Under the pieces are notes generated by a model that saw nothing but the letters and a program-made list of their open reading frames with translations, searched no databases and had not been told where the DNA came from. Source: a virus. Taken from it: 35,238 nucleotides of DNA. Made by a program: the position numbers and the translations under genes. This document shows, one piece after another, positions 1 to 7,045 of the stretch (position 1 is the stretch's first letter; each line of letters begins with the position of its first letter). The stretch spans positions 1 through 35,238 of the IMG/VR virus record IMGVR_UViG_3300044980_000156; one strand, given 5' to 3'.

Positions 1-127
1 TCGAAATAAATCGTTTCGATCATGCCGAACACCTGGTAGCCGCGCCCTGGACCGGCGGCGGTTCGTTCGCGCTTGATCTTCACTGACAGATCGAAATCCA
101 TATCGGCCGTTTTCACGGTGTGGACTT
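1..127. repeat. Direct terminal repeat, left copy (circular genome junction)
   Basis: Bases 1-127 are identical to 35112-35238. A repeat of exactly 127 bp is the usual overlap left by a k=127 de Bruijn assembler on a circular or circularly permuted molecule, so it is read as an assembly join rather than a biological terminal repeat. Joining the ends extends the open reading frame at 34568-35238 without a stop up to a start codon at 158, which supports the join. Confidence 0.95.
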
Positions 128-158
128 TGATCACTTCGGGATTCGCCGCTGCAAGCAT
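1..158 (-). CDS. Hypothetical protein, N-terminal part (gene crosses the window ends)
   Basis: This is the 5' part of a 233-residue protein whose remainder lies at 34568-35238. The start chosen is ATG at 158-156, preceded by AGGAAAAA, which fills the 8-base gap after the stop of the upstream gene (167). It adds MLAAANPEVIKVHT in frame before the GTG codon at 116, equivalent to 35227. Without circularisation the gene appears to start at that GTG, which has no ribosome binding site. No known family was recognised. The protein lies between a small hypothetical gene and a membrane protein in the leftward virion operon. Confidence 0.8.
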   Translation of the reverse strand, partial: MLAAANPEVIKVHTVKTADMDFDLSVKIKRERTAAGPGRGYQVFGMIETIYF

Positions 159-166
159 TTTTTCCT

Positions 167-376
167 CTATGGCCTTACGTAAAGAGTTGCGCCGAGGATC
201 GCCGGCATTCCGTACAACTGCGCCGCCGTTTCATTTCGCTCGTCGTCTTTGTAAATCTGAATCATCAAGTTCCCGTCCACGTACGCCGCTTTGCCGAAGA
301 TCGGCGGACCATCATTCAGGACCAGGGAGATTTCCTGTTCCAGTTTGAACATTCCAGATGGGCTTTCGGTTTCCAT
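167..376 (-). CDS. Small hypothetical protein (69 aa)
   Basis: A soluble, slightly acidic 69-residue protein with no signal peptide, membrane segment or cysteine pair. I do not recognise a family. The ATG at 376-374 follows a purine-rich GGAAGGGAAGT, a good ribosome binding site. The gene is followed after 8 bases by the start at 158. Upstream, the gap to the gene ending at 472 is filled by a strong hairpin at 404-444, so translation here may depend on that leader structure. Its position suggests a minor virion or assembly role, but that is only inference. Confidence 0.7.
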   Translation of the reverse strand: METESPSGMFKLEQEISLVLNDGPPIFGKAAYVDGNLMIQIYKDDERNETAAQLYGMPAILGATLYVRP

Positions 377-403
377 TACTTCCCTTCCCTGTTATGACTG
401 GCA

Positions 404-444
404 GCGGTGCGCGCCGTCTACACGGCTTGCCCTTCGCGCACCGC
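404..444 (-). promoter_or_regulatory. Strong intergenic hairpin without U-tract
   Basis: GCGGTGCGCG (404-413) is the exact reverse complement of CGCGCACCGC (435-444), and a nested stem CCGT/ACGG (414-417, 422-425) lies inside. It sits in the 95-base gap between the genes ending at 472 and starting at 376. No T-run follows it on the transcribed minus strand, so it is not a standard intrinsic terminator. It is more likely an mRNA-stability, processing or translation-control structure. Confidence 0.6.
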
Positions 445-471
445 CCCAGCCTCGTCGTCGGGGGTTGTAAC

Positions 472-1263
472 TCAATTTTCGATCCCTCGTTCTGTCACGC
501 GATATTCGCCGCCCGAAAGGTAAATCCGCGGCTGCGTTCCCCGGCAGTCGTACATCAGGCGCGGCCGCACGTCGGTTTCCTCGCCAAATTTGTGTTCGTA
601 CGTGGCCGTCTTCCCGTCCACTTGCGCTTTCTTCGTGCGATAGGCGATCACCATCGCTTCGCCCAGGTCGATCAATTCCTTCGAATTGTCCGCGCCGGTG
701 AGGGAAAGTTCGCCGCGCGAAACTTTCTGATTGCCGCCCACGAAATAAATCTGCGTTCCCGCCACGTTTTGCGCCACGCGCACGTTTCGTCCGGTGAAAT
801 CGAACACCGCCCATTTCCATCCGGTCGGCCGCTTGATCTGCAATTCGATCAAATCGCCGATTTCGGAAAGCGTCACGGGCCGCGGGGTCGGCTCGCGGTA
901 TTCGTCGATGTGCCCGGAGGGCGCGCCGTGAAATTCCCGGTACGCATCGGACGCTTCCTCGAGCCCGCCGCTGGAATTCGAGAGCCGCGCCTCGCGAATG
1001 CGCGCCGCACGTTCGCGGGTTTCCTTTTTCCGCTGCGCCGTTTCCGATGGATTCGCCATCATCACCACGAGCTCGGCGGGATTCGAAAGACGGCAGGGAT
1101 TTTCGTGTAGTGGATGAAGCACTTCCACTACGCGCCCGGACCCTTTGTGCCGTCTGCCGGGCGGAAACGCGATGCGCACGCGGTGCCCTCCGCGCGAAAC
1201 GGTCCGCACCTTTTCGCCACTCTGGACCGTGGAGTAGTGCTCGACTCTGAATTGTCCCGCCAT
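472..1263 (-). CDS. Hypothetical protein (263 aa)
   Basis: A soluble 263-residue protein. The N-terminal third is basic, a charged Arg/Lys/Glu-rich helix lies around residues 70-95, and the C-terminal half looks beta-rich. I see no catalytic motif, membrane segment or signal peptide and do not recognise the family. The ATG at 1263 lies 4 bases after the stop of the preceding gene (1268), so translation is probably coupled. An internal MMANPSE start near residue 68 is possible but less likely because the open frame is intact upstream. It follows the family of membrane-tailed proteins, so a virion-associated or assembly role is inferred. Confidence 0.65.
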   Translation of the reverse strand: MAGQFRVEHYSTVQSGEKVRTVSRGGHRVRIAFPPGRRHKGSGRVVEVLHPLHENPCRLSNPAELVVMMANPSETAQRKKETRERAARIREARLSNSSGGLEEASDAYREFHGAPSGHIDEYREPTPRPVTLSEIGDLIELQIKRPTGWKWAVFDFTGRNVRVAQNVAGTQIYFVGGNQKVSRGELSLTGADNSKELIDLGEAMVIAYRTKKAQVDGKTATYEHKFGEETDVRPRLMYDCRGTQPRIYLSGGEYRVTERGIEN

Positions 1264-1267
1264 GCGC

Positions 1268-2116
1268 CTATCTTTTCTTCCCCGTTAGATTGTTCAGCAA
1301 AATTAAGCCGCCGAGAACGATCCCGATATTCAGCGCGTTGTTTTCCAGGAACGATGTGATGTCCGTGGAAGAGGCCGATGCGGCCGCCGCGCTCGCGGTC
1401 CCAGGCGTCGAAACGATGGAAAGATTCGACGTGCTCACGTTATTTCCCACGATGCTCTGCATCGTTCCATCGCATACCGATTTCGCGTCACTAAGAAGCG
1501 CGTTACCGATCGAATCCAGAATCGTGAATTGGAAAGTGATCGCCGCGCCTGTGCCGAACACGGCGTTGAGCACGGTTTCATTGTTGCTGGACGAAAGAAC
1601 CGACATCCCGTGCGCGTTCAGTTGCGACGCGAATTGAGACATCGCCGAGGTCGGAGAAACCGTCAAATCACCAGGCCCGCCCACTACCGTGCAAACGTAA
1701 AGAAGAGTGCTTCCGCTCGGAACTTGCGCGGGCGCGCTCACGCTGGATGTAACCGTCGACGCCGGTGCAAGGGGAAGTGAACCGCCGGACGCCGCCGATC
1801 CCGCTGGAATCGTTGCGCCGTACTGCGCATACAGCTGGGTGAGCGTGATATTTCCATTGATCAAATTCGTTAAATCCTGATCCGTCGCGCCGAGCGAGTT
1901 GAGCAAATCAAGATCGCTTTGCGTGCACACTCCGGCACCGAGCGCCGCTTCCTCTTCGGAAGATGAAAACGATCCAAGCGTGATCGCGCCCGGCGCGTAT
2001 CCCATGTGCGCCACGTAGCCGAGGGAGTGGCCGCCTTTCAGATGAAACGCCCCGGACGAATAGCCCATGCCCGGGCGAAGCGAAGGCGCTCCGAATGCTC
2101 GATTGGGAAAAATCAT
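1268..2116 (-). CDS. Membrane-tailed virion-like protein, GMG-motif family (282 aa)
   Basis: The start is ATG at 2116-2114, forming an ATGA overlap with the upstream stop at 2113. The open frame extends further upstream, but only through the previous gene. The N-terminus is Gly/Tyr-rich and contains LRPGMG, like the LRGMG/RGLG motif of the neighbouring genes. A low-complexity Ser/Ala/Thr/Pro middle follows, then a soluble region of about 90 residues. A single membrane helix near residues 258-277 ends in TGKKR, the same basic tail as the genes at 2113 and 2748. The protein is therefore a likely single-pass membrane protein of the particle. Its molecular function is unknown. Confidence 0.75.
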   Translation of the reverse strand: MIFPNRAFGAPSLRPGMGYSSGAFHLKGGHSLGYVAHMGYAPGAITLGSFSSSEEEAALGAGVCTQSDLDLLNSLGATDQDLTNLINGNITLTQLYAQYGATIPAGSAASGGSLPLAPASTVTSSVSAPAQVPSGSTLLYVCTVVGGPGDLTVSPTSAMSQFASQLNAHGMSVLSSSNNETVLNAVFGTGAAITFQFTILDSIGNALLSDAKSVCDGTMQSIVGNNVSTSNLSIVSTPGTASAAAASASSTDITSFLENNALNIGIVLGGLILLNNLTGKKR

Positions 2117-2751
2117 CGGCGTTTCTTTCCACCACCTAGAAGTAAAAACAATCCGATCGCGCCGCCGGCAAAAACCGCTCCGTTCGGCACGCCGGCCCAC
2201 ACCGTTTCCTCGCCCAGCCAGGTCATGAAGCCGGAAAAGCTGTCCGTGGGTGGCGCGGCGGCGCTGGCCGCGGCGACCTGCGCCGTCGTTGGCGCGGGAA
2301 TTCCGGTGATCAAATCCCCCTGCGCGGCGAGGGCCGAGCCTTGCGTCGTCAGTTCGTTCGTGCTGGTGATCAGCGCGCCGGAATTTTGCAGCGTTTGCGC
2401 GTCCGGCGTCAGTTGCCCGGAATAGGAAAGCCCCGTCGCCGGATCGACGACGTTCGTGATCATCGAAGGCGCGGAAACATCAACGACTGATCCCGTACTG
2501 GACGAACCGCCGCCAGACGAACCGCTTCCCGATGAACTTCCAGACGCCGGCGAGGAAGCTACTCCGCTGGACGCGGGAACCGTGGGCGGCGTCGGTTCAG
2601 CGGCCGTCTCCACTGGCGCGGGCGGATTGGAAGTGAACACGCGCGCGATGATCGGCGCTGTCGGGCGATATCCCGGCCCGATGATCGGCGCTGCAGTGTC
2701 GCCAGAGGCGTGCACGCTTTCTCCCATGAACGGTGCGTTCCAGGCGATCAT
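2113..2751 (-). CDS. Membrane-tailed virion-like protein (212 aa)
   Basis: The start ATG at 2751 overlaps the upstream stop as ATGA. The N-terminal half is Pro/Ser/Gly-rich, with a run of Ser/Gly around residues 75-95, and probably disordered. The C-terminal half has a helical Ala/Gln/Thr segment. It ends with a module starting FMTWLGEETVWAGVPNG, then one hydrophobic helix, then GGGKKRR. The same W-L...G-x-P-N-helix-GKKRR ending is seen in the proteins at 2748-3458 and 3458-3796, so these are paralogues. The basic tail is expected on the inner side of a membrane by the positive-inside rule. No enzyme motif is present. Confidence 0.75.
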   Translation of the reverse strand: MIAWNAPFMGESVHASGDTAAPIIGPGYRPTAPIIARVFTSNPPAPVETAAEPTPPTVPASSGVASSPASGSSSGSGSSGGGSSSTGSVVDVSAPSMITNVVDPATGLSYSGQLTPDAQTLQNSGALITSTNELTTQGSALAAQGDLITGIPAPTTAQVAAASAAAPPTDSFSGFMTWLGEETVWAGVPNGAVFAGGAIGLFLLLGGGKKRR

Positions 2752-3458
2752 CGGCGCTTCTTTCCGCCCTGCAGGAGCGCCGGAATAATCGCCACGGCCA
2801 GGATCCCGATTCCCAGCACGCCGATGTTGGGAATCCCCGGAATCAAATTCGCGGCGGACATCCAACTGGTAAGCGAAGTCAACGGATTCGTCGTTGGCGG
2901 CGCAGCATAAAGATTGCCGGCGCTCAAAAGTGCTTGGCCCTGCGCCGTGAGTTTTCCCGCCGCCGTCACCAGTTGGCCGGACGCGTTGAGTGCCTGCGCC
3001 GCGGCCGTCAAATTGTTTGTCTGGATCGTGGAAGTCACGCCGCTATTCGGATCGGTGAGCGTCACCGTGCCTTGCGTGGCCGTGGTGTCCAGGCTCGCGG
3101 TCGCCGCGCCCGTGGTCGCGCCGGTCACTTCCTGCGCGGTCGCGTAGGGAACGCTCTGCCCCGTCTGGATGTTCGTATACGTCCCATCGCCGTTGCTCAC
3201 AAATTCCGTGCCCACCGTCGACGGATACATCGATTCAATCGATGGCGAAACCACGTTCGTCGGCGGCAGCATGGATAAATCGATAGGCGTGCTCGTATCG
3301 ATCGGAGCGCCGGTGTCGATGATCGGAGTCGAATCGTAAGTCGGCGTCGTGTCAAACTCCGATGGATCCTGGCCGAGCCCGCGCATGCCGCAGCAACGCT
3401 TTCCGTTCGGGGCAACGGTCAGTCCGGGAAGCGGTGAATCCATTTGCGCGTAGGCCAT
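2748..3458 (-). CDS. Membrane-tailed virion-like protein with MAYA/RGLG N-terminus (236 aa)
   Basis: The start is ATG at 3458-3456, sharing one base with the previous stop (TGATG). The N-terminus MAYAQ and a downstream GMRGLGQ match the motif of the neighbouring genes. The central part is Thr/Ala-rich and acidic, including a region of short beta-like repeats. Residues about 195-236 form the shared ending: SLTSWMS, GIPN, a hydrophobic helix and GGKKRR. It is paralogous in its C-terminal module to the 2113 and 3458 genes. A particle membrane protein is inferred from the tail and the operon. Two cysteines (RCCGMRG) just before the motif are unusual among its relatives. Confidence 0.75.
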   Translation of the reverse strand: MAYAQMDSPLPGLTVAPNGKRCCGMRGLGQDPSEFDTTPTYDSTPIIDTGAPIDTSTPIDLSMLPPTNVVSPSIESMYPSTVGTEFVSNGDGTYTNIQTGQSVPYATAQEVTGATTGAATASLDTTATQGTVTLTDPNSGVTSTIQTNNLTAAAQALNASGQLVTAAGKLTAQGQALLSAGNLYAAPPTTNPLTSLTSWMSAANLIPGIPNIGVLGIGILAVAIIPALLQGGKKRR

Positions 3459-3796
3459 CAGCGTTTCCGTCCCCATCCCTTGACCGCGATCAGCGCCAGG
3501 AAAGCGCCGCCGATCGCGACAATGGAATTCGGCATTCCCGGCACATACGAAGATTGGCCAAGCCAGGTGAGCATTTCGTCCCACAAACTCGTTTGCGTCG
3601 GCGTCGTTGCGGAACTCATTTCAAACTGTCCGCCTGGCCCGATCGTAAAAGTCGTGAGCGGGACATCGCCCATCCCGCGAAAGTTTGGATTGAGGCCCGC
3701 GCTCACCTTCGTGGAAAGCGGCGCGTACGATCCCATGCCGCGCAAATTCGGATGCAGCCCGGAAGTGTTTCGCGTAGTCAAGCGAGCGTAAGCCAT
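3458..3796 (-). CDS. Small membrane-tailed protein with duplicated LRGMG motif (112 aa)
   Basis: The ATG at 3796 is preceded by AAGGAACGGAAAA. The 112 residues contain two copies of G-L-[HN]-P-N-[LF]-R-G-M-G, at about residues 13-22 and 34-43. The first copy continues the MAYARLTTRNTSGLHP N-terminus shared with the next upstream gene (MAYAMLRTANTSGLHP). The C-terminus is the shared tail: MLTWLGQ, GMPN, one hydrophobic helix and GWGRKR. It is the shortest and clearest member of the family. The repeated GMG could be a protease cleavage or binding site, but nothing in the sequence proves this. Confidence 0.8.
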   Translation of the reverse strand: MAYARLTTRNTSGLHPNLRGMGSYAPLSTKVSAGLNPNFRGMGDVPLTTFTIGPGGQFEMSSATTPTQTSLWDEMLTWLGQSSYVPGMPNSIVAIGGAFLALIAVKGWGRKR

Positions 3797-3824
3797 CAGT
3801 TTTTTCCGTTCCTTGCCGGATCCA

Positions 3825-4754
3825 TCACAGCACCGCCCATGCGCCGATGATCGCCAACATGACCCACGCCAGCGGCGGAACCGAAGCCAATCCGCTCCCG
3901 GGAACGCCGGGCGCGATCACCGAATTCCGAGGCGCGGGAGTCGTGCCGCTCGAGGCGGCGGCCGCTTGCTGCGCTTCCGCCGCTTGCTGTTCGGCGATGG
4001 CCGCGTATTGCGCCTGCCAGTACAGCACCATCGCGTACAGAATCACGCTCATTTCGCAGTTACTATTGCAGTACGGGGAATCGTTGATAGACGTTCCCCC
4101 GCTGGGAATCGATCCAGGGCCGGACGCCGTTCCCGACGCCCCGCCTTGCTGCATGAACGTTTCGTACACCTGCAACAGCGCGGCTTGCGCCGTCGCCGGC
4201 GTCATTTGTCCGCCCTGGACGGCCTGCGCGATCAGCGAAAACGAATTGTTTACCGCCGGAAGCGCGGCGCATCCGAAACTTAGATCGCGCTTCACCGCGG
4301 CCGCATGGTGAGCGAAAATCAAATCGATCACGGCAAAGATCGCGCCGATCCCCATCGTCACCGCGCCGGCGATCGCCGCCGTGGACGCCGCGATTACAGA
4401 CGTCGAGGCGAGGATCCCGATTCCAGCCGAGGATGTGCCGAGAGCTAGGCCGCTGGCCGTCTGAAAAAGATTCACGTTCGATGGAGCGGTGCCGCAGGAC
4501 GGCGAATACCATCCCACATTGAATTGCCCGGCTGAAATTTGGTTTTCCGCCTCGGTGAGCCAGGATTGATCCCCGAAGGCGTTTGAATTCAAGTGCGCGC
4601 CGGCATAGGCCGTGATGGCTCGCTGCATCGCCGCTTGCGCCGTGAGCGAGGCGGTCTGGCCAAGCATGCCGAGGCCGCGCAGCCTGCGTATGCCGCGCAA
4701 GCTGGGATGCAGCCCCGAAGTGTTCGCAGTTCGTAGCATCGCGTACGCCATCAT
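3825..4754 (-). CDS. Membrane protein with MAYA/RGLG N-terminus (309 aa)
   Basis: The start is the ATG at 4754 (ATGA overlap with the upstream stop) or the next ATG at 4751, which would give an exact MAYA start. The N-terminus NTSGLHPSLRG followed by RRLRGLG is nearly the same as in the 112-aa protein. One long hydrophobic stretch of about 40 residues (roughly 108-148), rich in Ala/Gly/Ile, is long enough for two membrane passes. A last hydrophobic helix ends the protein without a basic tail. Cysteines (PSCGT, FGCAAL, YCNSNC) are spread through the soluble loops. A helical Gln/Ala-rich segment precedes the final helix. It is probably an integral membrane protein of the particle. Confidence 0.75.
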   Translation of the reverse strand: MMAYAMLRTANTSGLHPSLRGIRRLRGLGMLGQTASLTAQAAMQRAITAYAGAHLNSNAFGDQSWLTEAENQISAGQFNVGWYSPSCGTAPSNVNLFQTASGLALGTSSAGIGILASTSVIAASTAAIAGAVTMGIGAIFAVIDLIFAHHAAAVKRDLSFGCAALPAVNNSFSLIAQAVQGGQMTPATAQAALLQVYETFMQQGGASGTASGPGSIPSGGTSINDSPYCNSNCEMSVILYAMVLYWQAQYAAIAEQQAAEAQQAAAASSGTTPAPRNSVIAPGVPGSGLASVPPLAWVMLAIIGAWAVL

Positions 4755-5557
4755 GCCGCCGCCATCCACAGCAAAGCGCCAAGCAAAATCACGCCGAAGA
4801 TTTCCATTTCCTGCGTTGCGGCCGGAATGGCCGCGGTCGATGGATTCAACAGCGTTGCGCCGCCCGGCCCCTGCGCGCCCGTATTCGCCGCCTGGACTAG
4901 TTGCCCGCCCACGGCCGTCAATCCCTGGCCGGCAATTTCCAAGCCGCTTGCCACCTGGCCAAGTCCACGCACGCCGCGGCGCGCGTAGCCGGCCATTCCC
5001 GCGTCGTTCGAATAATCTCCGTGCGAATCGTCGATCAGACTCCACCATTTGCGCCGATAGAAATGCGCGGGCGCCACTCCAAACACGGCGCCGGGCCGGG
5101 CCGCATCCAGCGGATACCACTGGCCATCCTGAAAAACTTCGCAATAGACGTGGGAAAAAGAATCGGGCGCGTTGGGATCGCAGGCGATGGTGACGAGCCG
5201 CGTTTCGTAACCGATGGTGCCGAGCAAGGCGGGAAGGACGTTCGCGTTGATATCGTCACAGTCACCGGCATGCAATTGTAAAAGTTCCCGCGTGGGCCGC
5301 AGGGCTTCTTTCATCACTGGATCGTTCACGAAATAAAACGAGTGCGCGAAATCGTAGATCGCGTGAATTTGTCCCCATGCATCGTAGGGCGCGACGCCGG
5401 CGTTGCGAACGATATCGATTGCCGTGCGATTGACGAACGGATCTTTCCAAGCATCGTCGACGAGGCGGCGCAAAAGTGAAATCGTTTGCGCCGTTCCATC
5501 GTCGCCGCCGGCAAGCGGGACGGAATAAATCAGGCCAGGGGTCGCGTGGATTGCCAC
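4751..5557 (-). CDS. Transglutaminase-like cysteine peptidase with membrane tail (268 aa)
   Basis: Residues about 30-155 look like a transglutaminase-like (papain-fold) domain. The nucleophile region is HAGDCDD with Cys100, the histidine is in FSHVYCEV (His136), and the aspartate is in WYPLDAA (Asp151), the classical Cys-His-Asp order. After residue 185 comes MAGYARRGVRGLGQ, the same motif that starts the neighbouring structural proteins. A Gly/Ala/Gln linker and a C-terminal hydrophobic helix (about 250-268) follow. It is the first gene of the leftward operon. The start is GTG at 5557, because an in-frame stop lies just upstream. Possible roles are particle-maturation protease, cross-linker or cell-wall amidase-like enzyme. 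The motif shared with likely substrates favours maturation, but this is inference. Confidence 0.8.
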   Translation of the reverse strand: MAIHATPGLIYSVPLAGGDDGTAQTISLLRRLVDDAWKDPFVNRTAIDIVRNAGVAPYDAWGQIHAIYDFAHSFYFVNDPVMKEALRPTRELLQLHAGDCDDINANVLPALLGTIGYETRLVTIACDPNAPDSFSHVYCEVFQDGQWYPLDAARPGAVFGVAPAHFYRRKWWSLIDDSHGDYSNDAGMAGYARRGVRGLGQVASGLEIAGQGLTAVGGQLVQAANTGAQGPGGATLLNPSTAAIPAATQEMEIFGVILLGALLWMAAA

Positions 5558-5648
5558 GGGCGCACTGTGCGCCTTTTACGAACACGATTGCAATAAGTCC
5601 AATACATGTAGACGGTTACATTAAGCCCCTACCGTACGGGGGTATGGC
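5558..5648. promoter_or_regulatory. Divergent control region between the two transcription units
   Basis: This short region separates the leftward and rightward operons. It holds a perfect palindrome GGCGCAC-T-GTGCGCC at 5559-5573, directly before the leftward GTG start, where it would fold in the 5' leader. It also holds the palindrome ATTGCAAT (5587-5594), ATACATGTA (5602-5610), which recurs in the 9332-9340 promoter, and CCGTACGG (5632-5639), flanked by a partial inverted repeat that touches the rightward -35 box. I see no convincing sigma-70 promoter for the leftward unit. TTGGAC-18-TAAAAG is the best weak candidate. Confidence 0.5.
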
Positions 5649-5678
5649 TTGACATGCGCCCCGTAATGCTTCTATCTT
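5649..5678 (+). promoter_or_regulatory. Sigma-70-like promoter of the rightward unit
   Basis: TTGACA at 5649-5654 and TATCTT at 5673-5678 are separated by 18 bases. Transcription would begin near 5685. This excludes the upstream in-frame ATG at 5654 and supports translation from ATG at 5714. Confidence 0.6.
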
Positions 5679-5713
5679 TCTTCCTGCCTGGCATGGAACG
5701 GAGCGTAGATCAC

Positions 5714-7045
5714 ATGGCATCCACAGCAACGCCGCCTCTAAAACGAAAAGTCACTTCCACAGTCGTTACCGAAACAATTCCCAGCGGTTCGCATCTAGAC
5801 GCGCAACCCGAGGCGTTCTATGACGGCGATCCATGGGAAGTGATCGCTAGAATCCACAGGGAAGTCGAAAAAGGAAAAATCCCGTGGGAGCACCACATCG
5901 GGCGCGTGTATCGCGTGAGTGAGAGGGGCGATTCGGAAAGCGTTCCAGAAAACAACAAATTCACGGAACCATTCGACGTGGATTCGCTTCGGGAACGGTT
6001 TGGCGGTGGTCGCTACAAAATTTGGATTTATGGTCCGCCGGAACGATCGAAGCTAGTTATGCGTCCATTCGTCGTTGTCTTGGATGGCGCCCCAAACACC
6101 AATAATTTGGCATCGCGTAACGGCCAACCTGCCGCTGGCGGGGGCAATGAAACCGTGGCGCTCGAGGCCATGCGCATGTACGCGAATCCCGAATTCGTGC
6201 GCATGCAAATGCAAATGATGGTGACGGCGGCAACCGAGGCGATGGCGCTGATCAAGAGCCAAATGCCGGCCGCGCAAAATCCGCTCGAAACCCTGCGGGC
6301 CGCAAAAGAAATTCTCGGCAGCGGAAATCACGAAGGCGGTTTGCTGGATACGCTTCGCGTCCTGAAAGAATTGGGCCTGGTCGGTTCGCCGGAGAAAAAA
6401 GGGATCGACGAGATTTTGGGATTGATCACCACGCTAAAAACTTCCGGGCTGATCAACAGCGGGGCGCAGAAGGCTGACATCGCCGCCACGTTTGCGAATA
6501 ATATCCCGTTGCTTGCCGATCGTTTCGTCGCGGGACTTGAGCAACTGCGGTTGAAATCCGAATCGGACGAGAGAACGATCCGCCTGCAGCGCGGAGAAAT
6601 TCGCCAAAACGATCCCAATGTGATTACGATGGACCAGCAAAGGCAGCCGCCCTCCACACCGGCGGCGGGCGCGCCAACGCCCGCCGCTCCCGCCCCAGCT
6701 GCCACGGTCACGCCGGAAGTCGCGCAGGCCATCATCGCGCAGGCCCACTTGCACCGGCTCGTCGCTGGGATCAAGCAACCTAATTCGACGGGGCAGGATA
6801 TGTACGATTATTTGGTGAACGCCTGGCCGGAAATCCTGGACGAGCTCGCCAAGATGAGCAAGGAAACGCTGCTCGGGTTTTTCAAATCGCGCGAGATGCA
6901 GCGAACTTATTTTCAGTGCGAAATCCTGGCCGAAGTGGGAGACGATCCGCGCCTGCCGAAAATGATCGAGGATTTTTTAAGGATCGCCAAACAGAACGAA
7001 ATCCCGCCAGCCGCGGCGGGGAGTGCGCCGCAAACCGCAATATGA
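5714..7045 (+). CDS. Hypothetical protein, first gene of the rightward unit (443 aa)
   Basis: I chose ATG 5714 (MASTATPP) because GGAACGGAG lies about 10 bases upstream and the promoter at 5649-5678 would leave the ATG at 5654 untranscribed. The N-terminal region (about 35-125) contains an acidic segment and GGGRYKIWIYGPPE, a compact beta-rich domain. The centre is helical and Met/Ala-rich (MRMYANPEFVRMQMQMM), a Pro/Ala linker follows near 310-340, and the C-terminal 100 residues are a helical acidic domain. There is no Walker motif, nuclease motif or membrane segment. As the gene before the helicase it may be a replication accessory, packaging or scaffolding-type factor. I do not recognise the family. 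Confidence 0.75.
   Translation: MASTATPPLKRKVTSTVVTETIPSGSHLDAQPEAFYDGDPWEVIARIHREVEKGKIPWEHHIGRVYRVSERGDSESVPENNKFTEPFDVDSLRERFGGGRYKIWIYGPPERSKLVMRPFVVVLDGAPNTNNLASRNGQPAAGGGNETVALEAMRMYANPEFVRMQMQMMVTAATEAMALIKSQMPAAQNPLETLRAAKEILGSGNHEGGLLDTLRVLKELGLVGSPEKKGIDEILGLITTLKTSGLINSGAQKADIAATFANNIPLLADRFVAGLEQLRLKSESDERTIRLQRGEIRQNDPNVITMDQQRQPPSTPAAGAPTPAAPAPAATVTPEVAQAIIAQAHLHRLVAGIKQPNSTGQDMYDYLVNAWPEILDELAKMSKETLLGFFKSREMQRTYFQCEILAEVGDDPRLPKMIEDFLRIAKQNEIPPAAAGSAPQTAI

Noticed and set aside
358-1110. 250-residue plus-strand ORF opposite the 472-1263 gene
   Set aside because: Arg/His/Phe-rich sequence with no domain. It is an antisense shadow of a minus gene that has coupled starts and fits the operon.
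5654-5713. Upstream ATG at 5654 as start of the 443-residue protein
   Set aside because: It lies between the promoter boxes and would not be transcribed. ATG 5714 has a ribosome binding site.
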